DNA of 64,000 bases from Cyclonatronum proteinivorum (GTDB lineage Bacteria; Bacteroidota; Rhodothermia; Balneolales; Cyclonatronaceae), in the NCBI RefSeq assembly GCF_003353065.1, contig NZ_CP027806.1, forward strand, positions 4,230,248 to 4,294,247, read 5' to 3'. This document shows, piece after piece, positions 1-7,538 of this stretch (its first letter is position 1; each line of letters begins with the position of its first letter). The position numbers and the translations under genes were made by a program. The notes beneath the pieces are model-generated. The model worked only from the letters and a program-made list of their open reading frames with translations. It did no database searches and had not been told where the DNA came from.

Positions 1-1274
1 ACCGTAGTAAACGTATGAATCTTTCAATGGGGGTGCTCTATAACAGCCTTGGCCTGGCCCGTACGCTGATTTGGCGGGATTCAACACAGGTCAACATTCC
101 CGAGGTAAGGTCTCTGATGCGGCAAACTGCTGATTCGGCCCCGAATCTTGCCGGGACGGATCTGTACATGGACTATTCAGAGGCGATGTTCCGGCTTGAG
201 CAGATATCCGGCAATTTTGAAGAAGCCCTGCGCTGGCACATTATCTATCAGCAGCAGTACAGCAGAATCACAAGCACGGAGCGTCAGGTAGCCATTGAAG
301 AGCTGATGTTCGCCAACCGGCTCGAACGTTCCGAAGCCGAAATTGCGCACCTCAGCGAAGTGATTAAATTAAAAGAACGGGCACAGCGCAACCTGTTCGC
401 AGGTTTGGGGGTGCTTGGCCTTCTGCTGCTTGGCGCCGGCGGGGCAGGCTATTATTTCAGGCAGCTCAGCAGCCGAATCAGTGCCCTCTACAATGTTCAA
501 AAACTTCAGAATGCGGAAATTGCCAAGCAAAATGAAGAACTCAAGCGACTCACGGAAGAAAGATTCCGCCTCACCAAAGTGATTATTCATGATTTGCGTA
601 ACCCCATTGGCGCTATTGATGCAACCCTTGAAATGCTGGAGGATTACCCGAACGAAGAATTAGATCAGTTCAAAATGTTCATGCAGGTTTCTGTTGAAAA
701 AATGAGCCATATTGTGAACGGCCTGCTAAAGGTGTATCAGGCAGAGTCTTTGGAGATAGGGGACAAGCTCAGGGAAACGGATATTAAGCCCCTGCTTGAC
801 CTTCAGGTGCAGGAATTTTCCATTCTCGCCGCACATAAGCAACAAAAGCTGATTGCAGAAATTGAACCGCTCCGTGCGGTAAGCCATGCCGACACCCTGA
901 ACACCATTGTTTCCAACCTGCTTTCAAATGCCATCAAGTACACCCCACACGGGAAATCGGTCCTGCTGCGCGCGCAGCCTGCGCCCGGCGGTTGGCAGCT
1001 GACGGTGAGAGATCAGGGACCCGGTTTCCGGGAAGCGGACAAAGAAAAAATGTTCACCCTCTTCGGACGCCTCTCCGGCAGACCGACCGGAGACGAAGAA
1101 AGCACCGGCATTGGCCTCTATGCTGTAAAAACAGCCGCTGATAAGCTCGGCGCAACGCTTACCGTGAACTGGGATTACAAAGACGGGGCCGAACTCAGCT
1201 GCTTCTTCCCGCTGCTTGAAACTACAGCGCTAAATCCAAAGCAGCAGCCAAATGAGCTGACTACAGAAACCTGA
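1..1274 (+). CDS. Sensor histidine kinase, 5' end outside the window
   Basis: Membrane-bound sensor kinase that would autophosphorylate on His and pass the phosphate to a response regulator. The frame is open to the left edge with no stop; the first ATG is at 15, so the true start probably lies outside. Counting from that ATG, residues 1-115 are helical and TPR-like, one membrane segment lies at about 126-147, a coiled coil at about 150-185, the HisKA H-box (HDLRNP) has its His at 192, the N-box (SNLLSNAIKY) is near 300, and the G boxes are DQGPGF and STGIGLY (near 362). This TPR-TM-HisKA-HATPase layout is common in Bacteroidota-like bacteria. The ligand is unknown and no partner regulator is adjacent. 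Kinase identity is secure; the pathway is not. Confidence 0.9.
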   Translation, partial: RSKRMNLSMGVLYNSLGLARTLIWRDSTQVNIPEVRSLMRQTADSAPNLAGTDLYMDYSEAMFRLEQISGNFEEALRWHIIYQQQYSRITSTERQVAIEELMFANRLERSEAEIAHLSEVIKLKERAQRNLFAGLGVLGLLLLGAGGAGYYFRQLSSRISALYNVQKLQNAEIAKQNEELKRLTEERFRLTKVIIHDLRNPIGAIDATLEMLEDYPNEELDQFKMFMQVSVEKMSHIVNGLLKVYQAESLEIGDKLRETDIKPLLDLQVQEFSILAAHKQQKLIAEIEPLRAVSHADTLNTIVSNLLSNAIKYTPHGKSVLLRAQPAPGGWQLTVRDQGPGFREADKEKMFTLFGRLSGRPTGDEESTGIGLYAVKTAADKLGATLTVNWDYKDGAELSCFFPLLETTALNPKQQPNELTTET

Positions 1275-2048
1275 TAGGATAAACAAGCCCTGTGTTCCAC
1301 CCTCCGGCCACACAGGCCACCGCGTACGCATACCCCCCCATGCAAAACAGCGCCCACGACATCGAATAACTCCCCGCCACCACCCAACACCGCGGCGCCC
1401 CCGCCTCGATAGCTTTGTGACCAGAGACTGAAGCCCTGCAACCAAGGTCATCATCAGGTTGAAGCTTTCTTTTTTTGGGTAAAACTCCGTGAACATCAAT
1501 GGCGCAAAGGCAGCGCAAACACCCCAAACCTAAGATGAATCCCTTGCTTTTTGTGACCGAGCACGAAACTCGCCTGGTATACTTGAACAGAATCTTGAAG
1601 GTTCCCATGGCAGAAAACACGGCTACCGGATTTCACGGTCAAATTTGCCAATCCGGAAAGTAAAGCGTGCGCTATTCCGGTTGTTAATCAAAAGATTGAG
1701 ACAGTCCTTCGCATGTTCTCAATTCAGCCCGGCTGATTGTAGCTTGATTTCAAACTGATAAAATCCCTCACTCAGTACACATAAATCTTTTCAGTGCTGT
1801 GGGCATATCCCAGGGTTCTGATTTCGTTTCTGAGCTGCTTAAGCAGTTTAGATTTTGCTGACTAAAGTTTAACCTGAGGGTTTTTCAGGAGTGAAGTCGT
1901 ATAAGTATTTCCATATACGATTCCGCAATAGCCAAATCCTTACAAGTAATTAAATGCCATTTTGGGTACTTAATACGTACCCAGACGTCGCATAAGTAGA
2001 TAATTCTTTACTTATACTACTTGGGGGTGTATATTGTCAGTTGCTCAA
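1275..2048. other. Intergenic region, no gene seen
   Basis: About 770 bases between the sensor kinase and the IS1380 element. Short frames here lack family resemblance. The region contains copy A of a dispersed repeat (about 1468-1553). The rest is AT-rich and unremarkable. Confidence 0.6.
1468..1553 (+). repeat. Dispersed intergenic repeat, copy A
   Basis: Diverged copy of a family with five members in this window. It keeps the T-tract followed by TTTGGGTAAAACTCCGTGAA near the left end and ends with GAATCCCTTGCTTTTTG. Its central hairpin (CCGTGA-ACA-TCACGG in copy C) is degraded. It lies about 190 bases past the sensor kinase stop. Confidence 0.6.
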
Positions 2049-2129
2049 TAAGTACCTTAATCCGTGAGCAATCCGGCCCATTCATAGCCTAAAACGTTTG
2101 TATTACTAGCTTTAGCGATTCTGCGTATT

Positions 2130-2146
2130 TTCACCCAACTGGTGAA
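2130..2146. promoter_or_regulatory. Palindrome upstream of the IS1380 transposase
   Basis: TTCACC-CAACT-GGTGAA is a perfect 6-base inverted repeat ending about 20 bases before the transposase start. It could be an operator or a subterminal transposase-binding site. This is inferred from position only. Confidence 0.35.
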
Positions 2147-2167
2147 CCCTCATATAATCGTTTGAGC

Positions 2168-3526
2168 ATGTCAAAAATACAATTTGAGCTTACCTCTACA
2201 CCAATTACCTCTCATGCAGGTCTGGCTTTTATTGGTCAGGCCCTTGATGATCCCGTGCTGGCCAATGACATCAATGGCCTTTGTTCGCTGCCCCGCAACA
2301 AGAATTATATTTCCACCCTTGATACCATTAAGGCCATGATTGGGCTGTTGTCGGTCGGTAAACCTCAGTTTGACGCTATAGCTGAATATCGTGCCGATCC
2401 CGTATTTGCCACTGCCTTGGGAATAAAAAAGACCCCCTCACCGGAAACCCTGCGCCAGCGTCTTGAGCAATGCCCGGAGTCATTGAATAATGTCTTTCGT
2501 GAGTTCAACACCCGCCTGCTGGCAGCTCATCCGCACCTGCTGACCGAAGATCTGCACGGGCAGACCTGGGCGGTGATTCACTGTGATGTCTCACCCATGG
2601 ATAACTCCAACAGCCACAAAGAAGGCGTAGACTGGACATACAAACAGTTTGAAGGCTATGCGCCCATGCTTGGCTACATCGGTCCGTATGGTTTGATGAT
2701 AAACAACGAGCTGCGCAACGGCTCGGCGCACAGCAACACACCCGGCACCGATGCGTGGTTCAAGCAGACCATGGATATGGCTGAGCGTATGACCAGCCAC
2801 AAGCGGCTTGTGGTGACCGACTCGGGCAACGATAGTGGCGTCAATGTCAGGTTATTTATGCGCCAGAAGGATACTGATTTTGTTGTGAAGTGCAACCTAC
2901 GCAATCAGGATCCGCAGGAGTGGCTGGATCTGGCTGTGAAGCAAAACGGCGGAGCCGATGGCGAGTACGTAGATATAGGCGCACGGGCATGGTACGGACA
3001 AAAGCAAGTACAGATTCCCGGACATAGTGACACCCCTGATGATCCGAAGACTTGCCGGATTGTGTTCCGGGTTACCAAGCGGTTTGCCCGCACGGACGGG
3101 CAGTATATGTTTCCGGCTATGATCACCGTCGATGCGTATTGGACGAGCCTGGACTGGACCCCGGAGCAGATACATGAGTTCTACAAGCAGCGGGGTACCA
3201 GCGAGCAGTACCACAGTGAACTCAAGACAGATATGGATGTAGAGCGACTCCCCTCGGGTAAATTCAGGGTCAACCAGCACGTGCTGGATATGAGCATGAT
3301 AGCCTTTAATTTATTGCGACTGGCGGGGCAAGGCATGCTAAAAACAGGTCTGGTGCCGGGGCGAAAAGCCAGGAGCAAACGGCTTCGGCTGCGCACCGTC
3401 ATCCAGAACCTGATGTATATGGCGGGACGGCTGGTTCAACATGCACGCAAAACCATCATCCGCATTTTTGAGGGTCACGGCTGGGCGGCGCCTGTCATGG
3501 CGCTCAAACTTTTACCTCGCGGGTAG
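2168..3526 (+). CDS. IS1380-family transposase
   Basis: DDE transposase of about 452 residues that would move the surrounding element. ATG 2168 is preferred; an in-frame TTG at 2162 would add two residues. An N-terminal helical domain (about 1-120) precedes the RNase H-like core. Acidic candidates sit in HCDVSPMDNS (about 138-147) and VTDSGNDSG (about 217-225). The C-terminal glutamate motif is the Y..RG.SEQ.HSELK segment (about 340-355), typical of IS1380 and IS4-like families. Length and termini match the family and there are no frameshifts. The gene is more GC-rich than the neighbouring cassette genes. Confidence 0.9.
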   Translation: MSKIQFELTSTPITSHAGLAFIGQALDDPVLANDINGLCSLPRNKNYISTLDTIKAMIGLLSVGKPQFDAIAEYRADPVFATALGIKKTPSPETLRQRLEQCPESLNNVFREFNTRLLAAHPHLLTEDLHGQTWAVIHCDVSPMDNSNSHKEGVDWTYKQFEGYAPMLGYIGPYGLMINNELRNGSAHSNTPGTDAWFKQTMDMAERMTSHKRLVVTDSGNDSGVNVRLFMRQKDTDFVVKCNLRNQDPQEWLDLAVKQNGGADGEYVDIGARAWYGQKQVQIPGHSDTPDDPKTCRIVFRVTKRFARTDGQYMFPAMITVDAYWTSLDWTPEQIHEFYKQRGTSEQYHSELKTDMDVERLPSGKFRVNQHVLDMSMIAFNLLRLAGQGMLKTGLVPGRKARSKRLRLRTVIQNLMYMAGRLVQHARKTIIRIFEGHGWAAPVMALKLLPRG

Positions 3527-3735
3527 CACAGCATACAGCTTGGGATAGAAAACAGACGGCAAAACAGCAAGTGAAACAAAGCCCATGCAGGCATTGAGGC
3601 ATTGGTATGCATTGTAGCGCCAAAACAAGAGCAAAAACGGTGCTCGAAGAGGTCTTACGGGGATTGAATTGATCGTAATGAACGACTTTGGTGAGCTACA
3701 GCAAGCTAAATGATCCAGATTTCTAACAGCTATTG

Positions 3736-4778
3736 ACCTGAGTTCGATTAATAATTAGGCTAAAGTTGATCGACAAATTGTTGAAAAAGCACAATTTATA
3801 TGTCGGATAAGTCACAACAAATTGCTATATTAAGTCTACCAATAACAACAACATAGCAAAATAAGTCATGACATTATCCGACAATAAAATTACCGAAATA
3901 TACTGCCTGGTTGACAACTTCTGCATCGGCTTTCATCGCTCAATGGCCAAGCATATGCTTGGAAATACCCCCAAGCGAAAGCCAAATCTGTCTACCAGCG
4001 AGGTGATCACAATTATGATTCTGTTTCATCACAGTGGATATCGCACCATCAAGTGCTTCTATACTCAATATGTCAAGGTACACATGTGTCATCTTTTCCC
4101 CAAGACCGTTTCATATAATCGCTTCGTTGAGCTTATGGCTGGTGCCAATTTGCCGCTGGCATTATTTGTCAAAGAGTGCTGTATGGGAAAGTGCACCGGT
4201 ATCTCATTCATAGATTCCACTCCGCTGCGTGTGTGCAAAAACAAGCGTATATCCAACCATAAAGTCTTCAAGGGCATTGGCCAGTTGGGTAAATCTTCAA
4301 TAGGATTTTTCTTCGGATTTAAACTTCATCTGGCTGTCAATGATAAGGGAGAATTGCTCAACTTCCTGATTAGTCCGGGAAATATGGACGACCGTGATCC
4401 CCTTAAAAATCCTAACTTTATCAAAGCTTTTACAGGAAAAATGTATGCAGATAAAGGCTATATCTCAGCGGCACTGTCCAGGATTTTGTTTGATGACGGC
4501 ATTCATCTGATTACCCAAATACGCAAGAATATGAAAAATTGCCTGATGAGTCTTAATGACAAAATCCTGTTGCGAAAGAGATCTGTTATTGAGACCATAA
4601 ATGATGAACTCAAAAACATGTGTCAAATTGAACATTCCCGTCATCGCTCTTTCGCTAACTTTTTGTCTAACCTGCTGTCGGGATTAGCTGCCTATTCCTT
4701 CTTTCCCAAAAAGCCCGCCATAAAGTATGAATCCGTTCATACTAACCAATTAAGCATGATTTAAAATCGAACTCAGGT
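3736..4778 (+). mobile_element. IS982-family insertion sequence
   Basis: A 1043-base element bounded by ACCTGAGTTCGATT at 3736-3749 and its exact complement AATCGAACTCAGGT at 4765-4778. It is flanked by the 5-base direct repeat TATTG (3731-3735 and 4779-4783). It carries one intact transposase (3868-4764) whose stop codon abuts the right inverted repeat. It sits inside the IS1380 element, so it inserted later. Perfect termini and duplication suggest a recent event. Confidence 0.9.
3868..4764 (+). CDS. IS982-family transposase
   Basis: Transposase of 298 residues, the usual length for IS982. Visible DDE-type landmarks are FIDSTPLRVCKN (about 113-124), the ADKGYIS segment (about 193-199) and a late RSVIETINDELKN motif (about 240-252) carrying the glutamate. 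ATG 3868 follows an AT-rich leader of about 120 bases within the left end. Its low GC differs from that of the host IS1380. The gene fills the element and appears uninterrupted. Confidence 0.9.
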   Translation: MTLSDNKITEIYCLVDNFCIGFHRSMAKHMLGNTPKRKPNLSTSEVITIMILFHHSGYRTIKCFYTQYVKVHMCHLFPKTVSYNRFVELMAGANLPLALFVKECCMGKCTGISFIDSTPLRVCKNKRISNHKVFKGIGQLGKSSIGFFFGFKLHLAVNDKGELLNFLISPGNMDDRDPLKNPNFIKAFTGKMYADKGYISAALSRILFDDGIHLITQIRKNMKNCLMSLNDKILLRKRSVIETINDELKNMCQIEHSRHRSFANFLSNLLSGLAAYSFFPKKPAIKYESVHTNQLSMI

Positions 4779-4918
4779 TATTGGTAATATTGACCGGAGA
4801 ATATCAGGCAAAGAAAATTGCTCACGGATTTAGGTAAGTAGTTATACCTCATCCCCTTTCAACAGCATTCTTTTAAACCGTGCTTTTATAAAGTTCACAT
4901 TATTGTTAACTTGCAACA

Positions 4919-5275
4919 GTGCGTGAAATCAAATTTTATATAACCCCATCTGGTAAAAGTCCGGTCGCTGATTTTTTGGATTCGCTCACTTCAAAACAAG
5001 TGAAGAAAGTTACCTGGGTTTTGAACTTGATTGAGAATACGAATCGGGTTCCCAGGGAGTATTTCAAAAAGTTAGCTGGCACTTCCGGTATCTGGGAAGT
5101 TCGGGTTCAATCCGGATCAAATATTTTCAGACTTCTTGGTTTTATGGACTATGGAAAATTTGTAGTTCTTACTAATGGTTTTGTGAAAAAATCACATAAA
5201 ACGCCTAAAAATGAAATCGAAATTGCAGAAAACCGAAAATCCGATTATCTGTTTAGAAAAGGAGAATCAACATGA
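4919..5275 (+). CDS. higB: HigB-like toxin (Gp49/RelE superfamily)
   Basis: Predicted ribosome-dependent mRNA endonuclease toxin, 118 residues, GTG start. The family pattern is visible: [19 protein letters not shown] at the N-terminus, a central [17 protein letters not shown] strand region (about 50-66), and the terminal [23 protein letters not shown] block (about 80-102) typical of phage Gp49-like HigB. The toxin-first order and the ATGA overlap with the XRE gene match higBA operons. It lies in an AT-rich cassette followed by an attC-like site. Toxicity is inferred from the family. Confidence 0.85.
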   Translation: MREIKFYITPSGKSPVADFLDSLTSKQVKKVTWVLNLIENTNRVPREYFKKLAGTSGIWEVRVQSGSNIFRLLGFMDYGKFVVLTNGFVKKSHKTPKNEIEIAENRKSDYLFRKGEST

Positions 5276-5562
5276 GTGATTTACAAGCATACATCCGTAA
5301 ACGAAAGCAATCAGATCCTGACTTTGCTGTAGATTATGAGACTGGTTATCAACAATTCAGGATAGGCGTAATGTTAAAACTGGCCCGTGAAGATGCCGGT
5401 TTAACTCAGGAAGAGGTTGCAAAAAAACTTAATACCAAAAAATCAGCGATTTCCAGAATTGAGAATCACGCAGAGGATATACGGTTGTCAACTTTGGAAA
5501 AATACGCTCGTGCTTTTGGGAAAACGTTAAAATTAGAGTTGCAAGAGACACCCGAGGTATAA
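5272..5562 (+). CDS. higA: HigA-like XRE antitoxin
   Basis: 96-residue antitoxin and autorepressor expected to bind HigB and the higBA promoter. An N-terminal helical part (1-30) precedes an XRE helix-turn-helix (about 33-85) containing [21 protein letters not shown]. It starts 4 bases inside higB (ATGA), so the two are translationally coupled. Its TAA stop lies within the left arm of an attC-like site, the compact arrangement expected of an integron cassette. Confidence 0.88.
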   Translation: MSDLQAYIRKRKQSDPDFAVDYETGYQQFRIGVMLKLAREDAGLTQEEVAKKLNTKKSAISRIENHAEDIRLSTLEKYARAFGKTLKLELQETPEV

Positions 5563-5644
5563 CAACGGTTTCGTGCTGACCGGTTCGGCTCTTGTTGAAC
5601 TTCAACGTTGATCGCCCGGCAGCACAAACCGTGGGCCGTTATTG
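5557..5644 (+). repeat. attC-like integron recombination site 1
   Basis: An 88-base imperfect inverted repeat. The left simple site GTATAAC (5557-5563) and right site GTTATTG (5638-5644) share the AAC...GTT cleavage-type triplets. Inner arms CGGTTTCGTGCTG (from 5566) and CAGCACAAACCG (5620-5631) pair with one unpaired base, as in attC stems. It begins in the higA stop codon and ends just before the next gene. The fold is read by eye; a covariance model would settle it. Confidence 0.65.
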
Positions 5645-5663
5645 CACATTAAACTCAACAGCT

Positions 5664-6092
5664 ATGAAAAAGATAATTTTAGTTTTCAGCATCGTATTTG
5701 TTTTCATGAGTGGTTGCCAAATTTTGAGTTCTGATAGCACGAGCTCTCCAGAAATTAAAATCGAACCATCTCCTGTCATTACCGGTCAGGAAGTCACAGT
5801 GACTATAAGTCATTCAAAGGAATTTATAATGCCCTATTGTGGCGGAATTACTTATGAAATTGAAAAATTAGAATCAGAGAATTGGGTAGTAATTGATGGT
5901 CAGTATGGGCCTTGTAACGGCATGATATTACCAGAAACCTCTATTTCGGAATCCATCAGTATTAACTTTATAATTGATGAAGTGGGTGTTTATAGGTTCG
6001 TTTCATCATTTAAATACAATCCAAAGGATGAATTTAAATCTATTTACTCGAATAACTTTGAAGTAGCTTCGATGGGTATCATGCCTTTGTAA
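5664..6092 (+). CDS. Small lipoprotein of unknown function (cassette gene)
   Basis: 142-residue predicted lipoprotein. ATG 5664 is chosen because it begins the signal peptide: MKK, a hydrophobic core and a lipobox ending at Cys18 (MSGC). In-frame codons upstream lie inside the attC-like site and are not coding. The mature part looks like one small beta-rich domain (VITGQEVTVTISHSKEF; later VGVYRFVSSFKYNPKD), reminiscent of Ig-like folds, but I do not recognise the family. It stands alone between two attC-like sites, as expected of a one-gene cassette, and is AT-rich. Confidence 0.75.
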   Translation: MKKIILVFSIVFVFMSGCQILSSDSTSSPEIKIEPSPVITGQEVTVTISHSKEFIMPYCGGITYEIEKLESENWVVIDGQYGPCNGMILPETSISESISINFIIDEVGVYRFVSSFKYNPKDEFKSIYSNNFEVASMGIMPL

Positions 6093-6096
6093 TGTG

Positions 6097-6219
6097 CACT
6101 AACAAGCGCATTTACAGGGGAAGCGGACGTGCCGTTGGTTTCCAAGGTTGCTTGTTTTGACATTTCAATCGTTTATTTACCCATCATCTCCGCGCCCGTT
6201 ATGCGCCGGGGCGTTATGG
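6097..6219 (+). repeat. attC-like integron recombination site 2
   Basis: Starts 5 bases after the lipoprotein stop with CACTAAC then AAGCGCATTTACAGGGG, and ends with CGCCCGTTATGCGCCGGGGCGTTATGG split as two GTTAT-containing arms (6198-6219). The TAACAAGCGC / GCGTTATG pairing is characteristic of attC outer arms, and about 120 bases is within the attC range. Orientation is the same as site 1. Confidence 0.6.
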
Positions 6220-6240
6220 TGCTTATTTTAATTCACTACT

Positions 6241-6250
6241 CCCCCCCCCC
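6241..6250. repeat. Homopolymer of ten C
   Basis: A run of ten cytosines about 60 bases upstream of the UPF0175 gene. Such tracts can slip and alter promoter spacing; they are also common sequencing-error sites. Confidence 0.4.
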
Positions 6251-6308
6251 TTTAAAGACCATGAGGAGTTGATTATCGTTAAATAAAAAAATTCATTACA
6301 TTTCAAAA

Positions 6309-6551
6309 ATGAAGACGCTAACAATAAACATACCGAATACCGCAGATATCGATGACAAAGAGGCAAAAATGTCATTGGCGTCAAAATTATATGAAAGAGG
6401 GAAACTTACACTCGGGCAAGCTGCTGAACTTGCCGGCTATCCGAAAGAGACTTTCATGGAATTGCTTGCTGATTACAATGTACCATTGATCAACTATCCT
6501 GCGGATGAACTTGACGAAGATATAGACAATGCCCAACGTTATAGTATCTGA
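6309..6551 (+). CDS. UPF0175-family antitoxin
   Basis: 80-residue small acidic protein of the UPF0175 family, usually the antitoxin partner of DUF3368 PIN-like proteins. A short N-terminal strand (MKTLTINIP) is followed by a helical helix-turn-helix-like part (ASKLYERGKLTLGQAAELAGYPKE, about 25-48). The end overlaps the DUF3368 gene by 23 bases in a different frame, implying coupled expression. It follows attC-like site 2. Confidence 0.82.
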   Translation: MKTLTINIPNTADIDDKEAKMSLASKLYERGKLTLGQAAELAGYPKETFMELLADYNVPLINYPADELDEDIDNAQRYSI

Positions 6552-6984
6552 TACGAGTTGTCTCATTTTATTCTACAAAATCGGAGAGTTTGATCTTCTG
6601 AAAAAGGTTTTCGGCAAACTTCAAATCACAAAGACGGTTCAAAAAGAATTCAATCAATCGATTCCGGATTGGATTGAGATTGTTGAGCCAAATACAGATT
6701 TACAGAAAGGATTAATAAGCAATTTGGACAAAGGAGAAGCCTCAGCTATAGCATTGGCTTCAGAGCATGATAATTCTCTTTTGATCATTGATGAAATCAA
6801 AGGCAGGAAAGTAGCTAAAGAAATGGGTATTTCTGTTACCGGTTCACTTGGTGTGCTGATTGCAGCCAAAAACAGAGGGCATATTCAGAATGTCAAACCT
6901 TTCATAGATAAAATCCAGCAAACAAATTTTCGTATTTCGAAAGAATTGATTGAACGGCTTCTTGAAAATGTTAATGAACCCTGA
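6529..6984 (+). CDS. DUF3368 PIN-domain-like toxin
   Basis: 151-residue protein of the DUF3368 family, a PIN-like fold usually paired with UPF0175 antitoxins and predicted to be an RNase toxin. Acidic positions expected in PIN folds are visible: SDTSCLILF at the start (Asp8), DKGEASAIALA near 67-77, and LIIDEIKGRKVAKE near 85-98. It overlaps its antitoxin gene. Substrate and activity are not shown by sequence. Confidence 0.82.
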   Translation: MPNVIVSDTSCLILFYKIGEFDLLKKVFGKLQITKTVQKEFNQSIPDWIEIVEPNTDLQKGLISNLDKGEASAIALASEHDNSLLIIDEIKGRKVAKEMGISVTGSLGVLIAAKNRGHIQNVKPFIDKIQQTNFRISKELIERLLENVNEP

Positions 6985-7465
6985 TAAGGGTCGTTTGCAG
7001 CCATAGCCAGCGTTTCAATCGGATTTTACCGCCCAAGGCTGGCAATAAAAATTTTAAGAGTTGCGGTATCTCTTGTTTTTCCACTTTATTAGCCATGTTT
7101 TTCCTGTTGACCTGCCCAAGTTTCTTGCAGAGCGTTTTAGTTGGGTACCCGGCAGCACAAACGCCAAACCGTCATTTGCACCATCCATCCTGCCAAATTC
7201 AATATTTCGTTTTTGGCATGCGCTCCATTTGAAAGTATTCCGAAATTGAAGCACTTAATGCTATTAAAAAAGCGTAGCAATGGATTTTTTAGAAGTCCAA
7301 AAGCATTACCGAACGCAGCTCTGATTCTGATAACTATCTGCCTCAACCTGAATGCTCTGTCCGAACCGACTCCGGAGGTATTATCCATCGTTAAAACCAA
7401 TCATCTGTTAATCACACTCTCCCGGATTAGTGCGCTCCAACTATCAGTAAACGCATCCCAAATAC
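6985..7465. other. Intergenic, remnant of the cassette array
   Basis: No convincing gene; short frames here have no family pattern. It holds a GCCAGC/GGCTGGC hairpin (about 7012-7045) and, at 7148-7162, CCCGGCAGCACAAAC, a 15-base exact match to the right arm of attC-like site 1 followed by CCGTCATTTGCAC (compare CCGTTATTGCAC). This may be a decayed attC. Confidence 0.5.
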
Positions 7466-7509
7466 AAAGCCGCCCCGTTTTCCTTTTCGCAAAACGGGGC
7501 GGCTTTTTT
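7466..7509. terminator. Bidirectional intrinsic terminator downstream of korB
   Basis: Perfect 16-base stem AAAGCCGCCCCGTTTT / AAAACGGGGCGGCTTT with a 9-base loop and T/A tracts on both sides. It lies 30 bases past the korB stop on the minus strand. Confidence 0.92.
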
Positions 7510-7538
7510 ATTGCAGTGCAGAAATGAGGAACTCGGTT

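Larger units (their letters stand above)
2055..4834 (+). mobile_element. IS1380-family insertion sequence, split by IS982
   Basis: The outer ends are near-perfect inverted repeats: CCTTAATCCGTGAGCAAT at 2055-2072 and its complement ATTGCTCACGGATTTAGG at 4817-4834. They are flanked by the 6-base direct repeat TAAGTA at 2049-2054 and 4835-4840. Removing the 1043-base IS982 and one copy of its 5-base duplication leaves about 1.73 kb, normal for IS1380-family elements. The transposase gene (2168-3526) lies inside and is intact. IS982 landed between the transposase stop and the right inverted repeat, so the element may still be functional or mobilisable. Confidence 0.85.

Noticed and set aside
7141..7527. 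128-codon frame between the cassette array and korB
   Set aside because: It runs through the attC-like remnant and across the strong terminator hairpin; the translation has no protein-like pattern.
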